The notes under the pieces were generated by a model that worked only from the letters and a program-made list of their open reading frames with translations, searched no databases and was not told where the DNA came from. Of a stretch of DNA of 8,404 nucleotides, positions 1 to 7,535 are shown in pieces; position 1 is the first letter of the stretch, and the number at the start of each line of letters is the position of its first letter. The DNA comes from Pseudomonadota bacterium (GTDB lineage Bacteria; Myxococcota; Myxococcia; Myxococcales; Anaeromyxobacteraceae). The translations under genes were made by a program, and so were the position numbers. Location: NCBI GenBank assembly GCA_023419875.1, contig JAEZXM010000114.1:1-8404 (forward strand), in the 5' to 3' direction.

Positions 1-1420
<1,420 letters not shown>

Positions 1421-1472
1421 GGACCCACCCGCACCGGAATGTGATAGAGGCAAAGCCTGCCAGGGGCCACCA

Positions 1473-1545
1473 GGGCCCATAGCTCAACGGTCAGAGCGCT
1501 CGGCTCATAACCGATGTGATCCAGGTTCGAATCCTGGTGGGCCCA
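1473..1545 (+). tRNA. tRNA-Met (CAT), elongator type; tRNA-Ile2 possible
   Basis: A full cloverleaf can be folded by hand. The acceptor stem is GGGCCCA (1473-1479) with TGGGCCC (1538-1544) and discriminator A1545. The D stem is GCTC/GAGC (1482-1485, 1494-1497). The anticodon stem is 1499-1503 with 1511-1515, and the loop CTCATAA places CAT at 1506-1508. The variable loop is GTGAT, and the T arm is CCAGG-TTCGAAT-CCTGG (1521-1537). CCA is not encoded. G1-C72 pairs, so it is not an initiator tRNA. CAT can mean elongator Met or, after lysidine modification by TilS, Ile for AUA codons. The acceptor stem has C4-G69 and C5-G68, as E. coli tRNA-Ile2 does, so the identity is left open. The outermost anticodon-stem pair (1499/1515) is a C-U mismatch. 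There is no terminator before the next gene, so cotranscription is likely. Confidence 0.93.
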
Positions 1546-1554
1546 CAGCCGTAC

Positions 1555-1561
1555 GAGGGAG
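1555..1561 (+). promoter_or_regulatory. Ribosome binding site fixing the TTG start of the zinc-ribbon gene
   Basis: GAGGGAG lies eight bases before the TTG at 1570. It decides the start: the only in-frame alternative upstream (GTG at 1516) lies inside the tRNA and would translate its anticodon and T arms. Confidence 0.7.
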
Positions 1562-1569
1562 AGACGCAC

Positions 1570-2313
1570 TTGTCGTCGTTGCGAGAGAAGCTGAAGGCCC
1601 TCGAGGAGCTGCAGCAGATCGACCTCGAGAGCAATGAGGTCCGCGCAGAGCTGGAGGGGATCGCCCCGCGGCGCGCGGAGACCGAGGCGAAGGTCCTGGA
1701 AGCGCGCCGGGCGTACGACGAGGAGAAGGCGCGGCTGGACGCCAACGAGCGGGAGCGCCGTTCGCTCGAGACCGTCCTCGGCATGGAGCGCGACAAGGTC
1801 CGCAAGTGGGAGGGTCGGCTGGGCGAGATCCGGACGCCCCGCGAGTACGCCGCCCTCTCACGAGAGATCGACATCGCCCGGAAGACGAACGACACCCAGT
1901 CCGAACAGCTCAAGGCGCTGACCGCACAGGCGGTCGAGGTGCAGAAGGCCTTGGAGGAGCGCGCCGAATGGCTCGCCGAGCAGGAGGAAGCCGCCCAGGG
2001 CGGGCTCCAGCAGCTGCAGGAGCGTCGCGGCGCGGTCGAGGAGCGGCTGCGCCAGCTCGAGGCAAGGCGCGCGGCGGCGGCCGCGGCGGTGGAGCCGTCG
2101 CTGCTGAGCAAGTACGAGAACATCCGGAAGCGCCGCGCCGGCGTGGCGGTCGCGCCGGTCGTGGGGATGAGCTGCCGCGGGTGCAACCGAAACGTCCCGC
2201 CCCAGCTCGCGATCACGTTGCAGCGGGCCGACTCCATCGAGACGTGCCCCAACTGCCACCGGATCATCTACGCAGCGGAAGCGCTGAACCCGCCCGCCCC
2301 GTCGCCCGCGTGA
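1570..2313 (+). CDS. Coiled-coil C4 zinc-ribbon protein (CT398/HP0958-like, zf-RING_7)
   Basis: The protein is 247 residues from the TTG start. Residues 1-175 are almost continuously charged and heptad-like, a long antiparallel coiled coil. It contains TPREYAALSREI at about 89-100, which resembles the conserved turn segment of this family. A C-terminal zinc ribbon carries two knuckles, CRGC (C202, C205) and CPNC (C226, C229), followed by a hydrophobic patch RIIY. This architecture matches the bacterial zinc-ribbon family typified by Chlamydia CT398 and Helicobacter HP0958 (FlgZ). Members have been linked to RpoN stability and RNA binding in those species, but the role in this organism cannot be read from sequence. 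The tail after the ribbon is Pro/Ala-rich and disordered. The stop overlaps the RNase H start (GTGA), so the two are probably translationally coupled. The location is cytoplasmic, with no signal peptide or membrane segment. Confidence 0.87.
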   Translation: MSSLREKLKALEELQQIDLESNEVRAELEGIAPRRAETEAKVLEARRAYDEEKARLDANERERRSLETVLGMERDKVRKWEGRLGEIRTPREYAALSREIDIARKTNDTQSEQLKALTAQAVEVQKALEERAEWLAEQEEAAQGGLQQLQERRGAVEERLRQLEARRAAAAAAVEPSLLSKYENIRKRRAGVAVAPVVGMSCRGCNRNVPPQLAITLQRADSIETCPNCHRIIYAAEALNPPAPSPA

Positions 2314-3065
2314 AGACGGTCCTGGCAGACCTCCTCCGCTTCATCGCCGCCAACGAGGACCTGCCGCGCACCCGCGCCCGCTACGTCGGGTACGACCGGG
2401 ACACGCTCGGGAAGCTCATCAACGCCGCCGCCGACCGCGTCGAGGAGCTGGAGAAGTCGAAGGAGGCGGCGCCCGCCGGCAACAAGGGCATCACCGTCCG
2501 CAAGCAGACGGACGTCGCCAAGGCCGCCGCCCGCTCCGCCGTCGAGATCGACGAGGCCATGGAGCTGTCCAAGGCCGAGCGCGAGCAGCGGCGAAGGGAG
2601 CGCGACGCGGCGGAGGCCGCCGAACGCGCCGCCCAGCAGGAGGCCGTCCGGGTCGAGGCCGAGAAGCGGACCCGCCTGTTCACCGACGGCGCCGCGCGCG
2701 GGAACCCCGGGCCGGCCGGCGCCGGCGCGGTGATCATCAGCCCCGACGGGCACATCCAGGCCCGCGTCGGCAAGTTCCTCGGCGACTCCACCAACAACGT
2801 CGCCGAGTACATGGGGCTCATTCTCGGGCTCCGGCGCGCCAAGGCGATGGGCATCAAGGAGCTCGAGGTCCTCTCCGACTCCGAGCTCCTCGTGAAGCAG
2901 CTCCAGGGCGAGTACGCGGTGAAGGCGGAGCACCTCCTGCCCCTGCACCAGGAAGCCCAGGCGCTCCTCAAGGCGTTCTCCTGGATCCAGGTCCGCCACA
3001 TCCCGCGCGAGGAGAACGCGCAGGCCGACGCGATGTCGAACCGGGCGATCGACGAGCGGCTCTAG
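2310..3065 (+). CDS. RNase HI-family protein with N-terminal extension
   Basis: The protein is 251 residues from a GTG whose last two bases belong to the upstream stop. The C-terminal half (about 120-251) is an RNase H fold of the RVT_3/RnhA-like type, expected to cleave RNA in RNA:DNA hybrids. All four acidic catalytic positions are visible: D126 in FTDGAARGNPGPAG, E166 in NVAEYMGLI, D190 in VLSDSELLV, and D240 in NAQADAMSN. The N-terminal 118 residues are not the usual hybrid-binding domain. They consist of a short helical region (LLRFIAANEDLP, GYDRDTLGKLINAAADRVEELE) and a highly charged helix (about 80-118) rich in Arg, Glu and Ala, probably a coiled coil or arm. An internal ATG at 2559 would remove most of this extension but has poor spacing to any Shine-Dalgarno. 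Codons between 2310 and 2559 keep near-total G/C at third positions, so the longer start is preferred. Whether it is the cell's main RNase HI is unknown. Confidence 0.87.
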   Translation: MKTVLADLLRFIAANEDLPRTRARYVGYDRDTLGKLINAAADRVEELEKSKEAAPAGNKGITVRKQTDVAKAAARSAVEIDEAMELSKAEREQRRRERDAAEAAERAAQQEAVRVEAEKRTRLFTDGAARGNPGPAGAGAVIISPDGHIQARVGKFLGDSTNNVAEYMGLILGLRRAKAMGIKELEVLSDSELLVKQLQGEYAVKAEHLLPLHQEAQALLKAFSWIQVRHIPREENAQADAMSNRAIDERL

Positions 3066-3087
3066 CTCGCGCCCGATCCCACGACCG

Positions 3088-3137
3088 CCGTCCGGGCGCC
3101 CGCTCTCCCTGCCCGCCGCCGGCGCCGTGCCGGACGG
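3088..3137 (+). terminator. GC-rich dyad after the RNase H gene, possible weak terminator
   Basis: CCGTCCGG (3088-3095) and its exact reverse complement CCGGACGG (3130-3137) are 34 bases apart. Inner GCGCC (3096-3100) can also pair with GGCGC (3121-3125), leaving a small bulge at 3126-3129. A T6 run occurs at 3166-3171, but 28 bases after the stem, so this is not a textbook intrinsic terminator. It lies 23 bases after the stop of the RNase H gene and before an operon of different function, which is why termination is suggested. Confidence 0.3.
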
Positions 3138-3174
3138 GCGGGTTGCCGCGGGGGATCGCCGTGCGTTTTTTGAA

Positions 3175-3200
3175 GTCGTGGTCTCGCTCGAGGCCACGAC
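3175..3200 (+). promoter_or_regulatory. Hairpin/palindrome covering the Shine-Dalgarno of the ABC operon
   Basis: The arms GTCGTGGTCTC (3175-3185) and GAGGCCACGAC (3190-3200) form an 11-pair stem with one T-G wobble and a four-base loop. As DNA it is a dyad matching at 11 of 13 symmetric positions. It ends three bases before the ATG at 3204. The only Shine-Dalgarno-like sequence, GAGG at 3190-3193, lies in the 3' arm. Two readings fit: a DNA operator for a local sugar-responsive repressor, or an mRNA hairpin that limits ribosome access. Sequence alone does not choose between them. Confidence 0.55.
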
Positions 3201-3203
3201 CTC

Positions 3204-4298
3204 ATGGCCGCGATCCAGCTCAACGGCGTCAGCAAGCGCTACGGCAGCGTGGAGGTGATCCGTGACCTCCACCTCGAGATCGCCCAGGGCGAGTTCCTGG
3301 TCTTCCTCGGGCCGTCGGGCTGCGGGAAGACGACGCTCCTCCGGATGATCGCCGGCCTGGAGCAGGTCACCGGCGGCTCCATCCGGATCGGCTCCCGCGA
3401 CGTGACCCACCTCGTTCCGGCCGCGCGCGACGTGGCGATGGTGTTCCAGCACTACGCGCTGTACCCGCACATGTCGGTCTACGACAACCTCGCCTTCGGG
3501 CTGCGGAACGTGGGGCTCGACCGGAGGGAGATCGACCGGCGGATCCAGGAGGCCTGCCGGATCCTGGAGATCGCCGAGTACCTGAAGCGCAAGCCGGGCC
3601 AGCTCTCGGGGGGGCAGCGGCAGCGGGTGGCGATCGGCCGGGCGCTGGTGAAGGAGCCGGCCGCCTTCCTGCTCGACGAGCCGCTCTCGAACCTCGACGC
3701 GGCCCTCCGCTCGCGCACGCGGGTGGAGCTCGCTCGCCTCCACCGGCGGCTCCGCTCCACGATGATCTTCGTCACCCACGACCAGGTGGAGGCGATGACG
3801 CTCGCCACCCGGATCGCGGTCATGAACGCCGGCCGGATCGAGCAGATGGCGACGCCGCTGGAGGTCTACCGGCGCCCGGCCACCCGCTTCGTGGCCGGGT
3901 TCATCGGCACGCCGGCGATGAACTTCCTCCCCGTCCGACGCGTTCCGGGGAAGGGCGGGCGGGCGGCGGTGACGCTGCCGGACGGGACCGGGATCCAGAC
4001 CACCGTCCCCGAGTCGAGCCTCCCGGAGGGCCCGCTCACGCTGGGAGCCCGCGCCGAGGTGATCGCGGTGGACGGCCGGGGGCAGACGCAGGGCCGGGCC
4101 GAGGTGGTCGAGCGGCTCGGCGAGCGGACGCTGGTCCACGTGGGGATCGGCGACGGGACGCTGGTCGTGGGCGAGGCGCCGCGGGAGAGCGAGCTCGAGG
4201 TCGGGGAGAACGTCGGGCTCCGGTTCGAGGGCCCCGCCCTCCACCTCTTCGACGAGCAGGGCCGGGCCTATCACGCGGACGGAGGGCCGCCGATGTGA
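3204..4298 (+). CDS. ugpC: Sugar ABC transporter ATP-binding protein, UgpC/MalK/MsmX type
   Basis: This 364-residue cytoplasmic ATPase powers the importer encoded by the next three genes, and its length is normal for the CUT1 family. Visible motifs are Walker A GPSGCGKT (36-43), Q-loop Q82 in VFQHYALYPHM, ABC signature LSGGQ (134-138), Walker B FLLDEP with D158 and E159, D-loop SNLD (162-165) and switch H192 in VTHD. The segment MNAGRIEQMATPLEVYRRPAT and then FIGTPAMNF (about 213-246) is typical of MalK/UgpC proteins. A C-terminal TOBE-type beta domain follows (about 245-355). Its normally conserved RPE motif reads RAE here (LGARAEVI), so the regulatory domain is somewhat divergent. The gene symbol is given by family resemblance only; the substrate is probably not glycerol-3-phosphate. 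The stop overlaps the next start (GTGA), and that gene's Shine-Dalgarno, GGAGGG at 4281-4286, lies inside this reading frame. Confidence 0.93.
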   Translation: MAAIQLNGVSKRYGSVEVIRDLHLEIAQGEFLVFLGPSGCGKTTLLRMIAGLEQVTGGSIRIGSRDVTHLVPAARDVAMVFQHYALYPHMSVYDNLAFGLRNVGLDRREIDRRIQEACRILEIAEYLKRKPGQLSGGQRQRVAIGRALVKEPAAFLLDEPLSNLDAALRSRTRVELARLHRRLRSTMIFVTHDQVEAMTLATRIAVMNAGRIEQMATPLEVYRRPATRFVAGFIGTPAMNFLPVRRVPGKGGRAAVTLPDGTGIQTTVPESSLPEGPLTLGARAEVIAVDGRGQTQGRAEVVERLGERTLVHVGIGDGTLVVGEAPRESELEVGENVGLRFEGPALHLFDEQGRAYHADGGPPM

Positions 4299-5236
4299 GG
4301 GCCGCCGCCCCCGCCCAGCCGCTGCCCGCCGCCGCGGCGCGACCGAAGGCCGCCGCGACGAACGCGGTCGGCACGCCGCACTGGGCCAACTCCCTCTTCG
4401 TCGCGCCCTTCGTCGTCGTCTACGTCGCCCTGCTGGTCGTGCCGCTCTTCTTCGGGTGGTGGCTCTCGCTGCGCCACATCGACCTCCTCGGCGACACGAG
4501 CCGCTTCGTGGGCACCAGGAACTTCATCGACCTGTTCAGCGACCGCATCTTCCGCGGCGCGGTCTGGAACACCTTCCGTTTCGTGCTCATGACCACGCCG
4601 GCCTTCGTGATCCTCGGCCTCGTGCTCGCGCTCGCGCTCAACCGGCCGGGAAAGACCGGCGCGTCGCTCCGGGCGATCTTCTTCGGCTCCTCCGTGCTCT
4701 CGGTCACGATCGTCACCCTGGTCTGGCGGCTCGTGCTCCTGCCCAATCGCGGCCTCCTCGCCACCGTCATGAGCGGGGTGGGCCTCGAGCCCTTCGCGCC
4801 GCTCGCCAGCGTCGACTGGGCCCTGCCCTCGATCGCGGTGGTCACGGTCTGGTGGGGCGTCGGCCTCCCCATGATGCTGTTCCTGGCTGCGCTGCAGCAG
4901 ATCCCCGGCGAGCTCTACGAGGCCGCCGCCCTCGACAACTCGGGGCGCTGGCGGACGCTGTTCTCGATCACGCTGCCGTCGATCAAGCGGACCGTGCTGC
5001 TCGTGGCGATCTACGAGGTGGTCCTCCAGTTCCAGCTCTTCGGCCAGGCGACCCTCATGACCCAGGGCGGGCCCAACAACTCCTCACGCCCCATCGTCCA
5101 GTACATCTACGACACCGGCTTCCGCCAGTGGGCCCTGGGCCGCGCCGCGGCGGCGGCACAGATCCTCTTCCTCCTCATGCTCGTCGGCATCGGCCTCCAG
5201 GCCTGGATCGCGCGGCGGCGCGAGGCCCCGGCATGA
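4295..5236 (+). CDS. Sugar ABC transporter permease, MalF/UgpA type
   Basis: This is a 313-residue inner-membrane subunit forming half of the translocation channel. It starts at GTG 4295, overlapping the upstream TGA, with GGAGGG eight bases before it. An Ala/Pro-rich cytoplasmic tail (1-30) precedes about six hydrophobic segments near 33-57, 96-115, 127-150, 177-200, 232-250 and 284-306. The EAA loop that docks on the ATPase is clear: EAAALDNSGRW then TLFSITLP (209-228). TQGGPNNSS near 256-264 is another usual feature of CUT1 permeases of this class. The stop overlaps the start of the second permease (ATGA), consistent with equimolar synthesis. The substrate cannot be derived from the permease itself. 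Confidence 0.93.
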   Translation: MRAAAPAQPLPAAAARPKAAATNAVGTPHWANSLFVAPFVVVYVALLVVPLFFGWWLSLRHIDLLGDTSRFVGTRNFIDLFSDRIFRGAVWNTFRFVLMTTPAFVILGLVLALALNRPGKTGASLRAIFFGSSVLSVTIVTLVWRLVLLPNRGLLATVMSGVGLEPFAPLASVDWALPSIAVVTVWWGVGLPMMLFLAALQQIPGELYEAAALDNSGRWRTLFSITLPSIKRTVLLVAIYEVVLQFQLFGQATLMTQGGPNNSSRPIVQYIYDTGFRQWALGRAAAAAQILFLLMLVGIGLQAWIARRREAPA

Positions 5237-6084
5237 GCGCGCCGGGCGCCGCGATCCAGGGCCGGCTCGGGGACCGGCTCATCCTCGCGGGGGTCATCCT
5301 GCTCGCGCTCCTCTGGCTCGCGCCGCTCCTCTGGGTGCTCGGCCTCTCCTTCAAGCCCAACCTGGCGCTCCAGGTGCGCACCGACGTGGGCTTCATGTTC
5401 GAGCCGCCCTTCACGGTGAAGAACTACGTCGACATCGTGGGCACCTCGGCCGTGTTCCGGTGGATCTGGAACAGCGTGGTGGTCTCGCTCGGGCAGACCT
5501 TCCTCGTGCTGGTGCTGGCGTCGCTCGCGGGCTACGGGTTCGCCCGCACCGAGTTCCCGGGAAAGCGCCTGCTCTTCGTGTTCGTGCTCGCGGGCCTGGC
5601 GGTGCCGGAGCAGGCGGTGGTGGTGCCGCTCCACCGGATGTTCGCGGACCTCGAGCTCCACAACACCTACGCCGGGCTCGTCCTCCCGCGGCTGGCCGCG
5701 CCCTTCGGCCTCTTCCTCATGACGCAGTACTTCAAGGCCGTCCCCAAGGAGCTGGAGGAGGCGGCGATGCTCGACAACGCCTCGCGGTTCAAGGTGTTCC
5801 TGCGCATCATCTTGCCGCTCTCGCTGCCCGCCCAGGCGACCCTCGGAATCTTCACCTTCCTCAGCGCCTGGAACGACTACCTCTGGCCGCTCATCTCGGC
5901 GACGCGCCCGAGCATGTACACGCTCACGCTCGGCCTCGCCGCCACCCAGACCAACTTCGCCCAGTCGGAGGGGCTCGGCTACCTCATGGCCCAGGCGATC
6001 TTCGCGGGGTTGCCCATCTTCATCCTCTACCTCTTCTTCCAGAAGTACATCGTGGCCGCGGTGGCTGGCGCCGCGGTCCGCTGA
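5233..6084 (+). CDS. Sugar ABC transporter permease, MalG/UgpE type
   Basis: This is a 283-residue inner-membrane subunit that should pair with the preceding MalF-type permease. It starts at ATG 5233, sharing ATGA with the upstream stop, with GAGG at 5222-5225 as Shine-Dalgarno. Hydrophobic segments lie near 16-40, 79-104, 112-133, 146-165, 200-222 and 251-275. The segment SLAGYGFARTEFPGKR (97-112) and the EAA loop ELEEAAMLDNASRF then FLRIILPLSLPA (173-200) are standard for MalG-like proteins, as is SAWNDYLWPL (211-220). The usual C-terminal glycine/alanine-rich end is present in a weakened form (QKYIVAAVAGAAVR). The permease frame continues well upstream of this ATG, but that stretch overlaps permease 1 and has no permease character, so the ATG is the start. 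A hairpin follows the stop. Confidence 0.93.
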   Translation: MSAPGAAIQGRLGDRLILAGVILLALLWLAPLLWVLGLSFKPNLALQVRTDVGFMFEPPFTVKNYVDIVGTSAVFRWIWNSVVVSLGQTFLVLVLASLAGYGFARTEFPGKRLLFVFVLAGLAVPEQAVVVPLHRMFADLELHNTYAGLVLPRLAAPFGLFLMTQYFKAVPKELEEAAMLDNASRFKVFLRIILPLSLPAQATLGIFTFLSAWNDYLWPLISATRPSMYTLTLGLAATQTNFAQSEGLGYLMAQAIFAGLPIFILYLFFQKYIVAAVAGAAVR

Positions 6085-6088
6085 ACAG

Positions 6089-6108
6089 CGCCCTCCGGGG
6101 GGAGGGCG
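6089..6108 (+). other. Intercistronic hairpin between permease and binding-protein genes
   Basis: CGCCCTCC (6089-6096) and GGAGGGCG (6101-6108) form a perfect eight-pair stem with a GGGG loop, starting four bases after the permease stop. No T run follows, so it is unlikely to terminate transcription. In sugar transporter operons such structures commonly mark RNA processing or stability boundaries that let the binding protein be made in excess; applying that here is an inference. Confidence 0.55.
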
Positions 6109-6137
6109 ATCGCGCGGGTGCTTCACCATGAGAGAAA

Positions 6138-6142
6138 GGGAG
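6138..6142 (+). promoter_or_regulatory. Ribosome binding site deciding the binding-protein start
   Basis: GGGAG, within AGAAAGGGAG, lies six bases before the ATG at 6149. The earlier in-frame ATG at 6128 has no Shine-Dalgarno at suitable distance and would itself place this site inside the coding region, so 6149 is chosen. Confidence 0.72.
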
Positions 6143-6148
6143 CTCGAC

Positions 6149-7504
6149 ATGTGGACCAGGACGATCCGGGCGGGCGCGCTGTTCGCGCTCGCGCTCGGCG
6201 CGGGCGTGGGCGACGCCCGGGCCGACACCACCATCACCTTCGCCCGGTTCTTCGGCGCCTGCGAGGCCGAGTACGGCAAGGTGAAGGACGCCGCCAAGGG
6301 CGAGGGGGAGTGCGGGATCATCACCGCGCTCGTGAACGAGTTCAACGCCACCAACAAGGAAGGGATCAAGGTCGAGACCCAGATCATCGAGTGGGGCCCG
6401 TACTACGACCAGATCGCGGCGCGCATGGTCTCGGGGGACGTGCCCGACGTGGCGGTCATGCACGAGTCGGTGCTGGGCGACTTCGTGACGCGGAACCTCG
6501 TCCAGCCGCTCGACGCGGACCTCAACCAGGTCGGGATCCAGCCGAGCCAGTTCACCGAGCAGGCGAGGAAGGGCGTGACCGTGAGCGGCAAGACGTACGC
6601 CCTCCCCTACGACACCCACGCCTGGCTCTGGCACGTGAACGCGAACCTCTTCAAGAAGGCGGGCCTCGCCTCCGGAACCGCCGCGCAGCTCCCCAAGAGC
6701 GCCGACGAGCTTCTCGCCCATGCCCGGAAGTTCAAGCAGGCGACGGGAAAGGCGTACTTCGCCTGGCCGACGGTCAACGAGAACGCCTCCCCGCTCCGCA
6801 CGCTCGTCACCCTGGTCGCGCAGCAAAACGGTAAGCTCTTCCAGGGCGGGAAGATCGACCTCCACTCCAAGGAGGCCACCACCGCGCTGAAGCTCATGGA
6901 GACGCTCTACAAGGAAGGGCACATCAAGCGCGACCTCGATTACGGCGCCGCCAACCAGGCGTTCCTGAACGGCGACGTGGGGGTGGTGGTGGTGGGCACC
7001 TGGACGATCGGCGACTTCCTCAACGCGTCGAAGAAGGCCGACTCGCCGCTTCACGGCGGGTACGAAGTCCACCCCTTCGCCCAGCTCTACCAGACCGACG
7101 CCACCTGGGCGGATGGGCACGCCTGGGTGCTCCTGCGGGGCGCGGCCAAGGAGCCGGAGAAGCGCAAGGCGGCCCTGTCGCTCATGAAGTTCCTGTTCGA
7201 GCGCAACTACGAGTGGGCGCGCACCGGCCATCTCCCGGTGAACCAGAAGGTGCTCGCGAGCGCGCAGTTCCAGCAGCTGCCCTACCGCAAGAACCTCCTC
7301 GAGATCAGCAAGACCGGCGTCGGGATCCCGCTGACGATCCCGCGCCAGCGCGCGCTGCAGGACATCGTGGGGGAGGAGATCGCCAACATGTGGCTCACCG
7401 GCAAGCCGCTCGCCGCCGCGGCGAAGGACGCGGAGACCCGCACCAACGAGCTGCTCGCGAGGGCGGGGACCGACGCGGGCCTGGGTACCGGCGCAGGACC
7501 GTGA
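6149..7504 (+). CDS. Extracellular sugar-binding protein, ABC family 1
   Basis: This 451-residue binding protein for the adjacent importer captures substrate in the periplasm and hands it to the permeases. From ATG 6149 it has a clear Sec signal peptide: positive MWTRTIR, hydrophobic AGALFALALGAGVG, then cleavage after ARA (about residue 25). Family traits include the first strand TTITFARFF, GDVPDVAVMHES near 97-109, TYALPYDTHAWLWHVN, GDVGVVVVGTWTIGDF, ATWADGHAWVLL, and the late segment GHLPVNQKVL. Between the first strand and the first long helix sits an insertion bracketed by C38 and C55, which could form a disulfide after export. There is no lipobox, so the protein is soluble rather than lipid-anchored. 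I recall similar binding proteins in other proteobacteria but cannot confirm this here. Arabinose or an arabinoside is the suggested ligand because of the GH51 gene that follows. Confidence 0.92.
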   Translation: MWTRTIRAGALFALALGAGVGDARADTTITFARFFGACEAEYGKVKDAAKGEGECGIITALVNEFNATNKEGIKVETQIIEWGPYYDQIAARMVSGDVPDVAVMHESVLGDFVTRNLVQPLDADLNQVGIQPSQFTEQARKGVTVSGKTYALPYDTHAWLWHVNANLFKKAGLASGTAAQLPKSADELLAHARKFKQATGKAYFAWPTVNENASPLRTLVTLVAQQNGKLFQGGKIDLHSKEATTALKLMETLYKEGHIKRDLDYGAANQAFLNGDVGVVVVGTWTIGDFLNASKKADSPLHGGYEVHPFAQLYQTDATWADGHAWVLLRGAAKEPEKRKAALSLMKFLFERNYEWARTGHLPVNQKVLASAQFQQLPYRKNLLEISKTGVGIPLTIPRQRALQDIVGEEIANMWLTGKPLAAAAKDAETRTNELLARAGTDAGLGTGAGP

Positions 7505-7525
7505 GGGGTCGCCGACCCCGGGGAG
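7505..7525 (+). promoter_or_regulatory. Small hairpin beside the GH51 ribosome binding site
   Basis: GGGGTC (7505-7510) pairs with GACCCC (7514-7519) around a GCC loop, directly after the binding-protein stop. The Shine-Dalgarno GGGGAG (7520-7525) follows at once, ten bases before ATG 7536. CCCC at 7516-7519 could instead pair with GGGG of the Shine-Dalgarno of a neighbouring molecule, but not in the same short hairpin. It may reduce GH51 expression relative to the binding protein. Confidence 0.4.
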
Positions 7526-7535
7526 CGCACCGCCC

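Noticed and set aside
1441..1450. GATAGA as a -10 box for the tRNA
   Set aside because: Only three of six bases match and no -35-like hexamer lies 16-18 bases upstream. Transcription from the rpoD promoter or an unrecognised promoter is as likely.
3132..3146. Possible sigma-54 promoter (GG ... TTGC) before the ABC operon
   Set aside because: The GG to GC spacing is one base too long and the flanking consensus is poor. GC-rich sequence gives many such partial matches.
3170..3198. TTGAAG as a -35 box before the ATPase gene
   Set aside because: The corresponding -10 position reads GCCACG, with no resemblance to TATAAT, and would leave almost no leader before the ATG.
2268..4274. A 668-codon open frame on the minus strand opposite the RNase H and ATPase genes
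   Set aside because: It lies across two strongly supported plus-strand genes. Its translation is low-complexity (Leu, Arg, Gly, Asp, His, Pro) with no domain signature, as expected when codons with G/C third positions are read on the other strand.
5107..6387. A 426-codon minus-strand open frame opposite the permease genes
   Set aside because: Rich in Arg, Glu, His and Gly with no domain character. The opposite strand encodes clear permeases with EAA loops.
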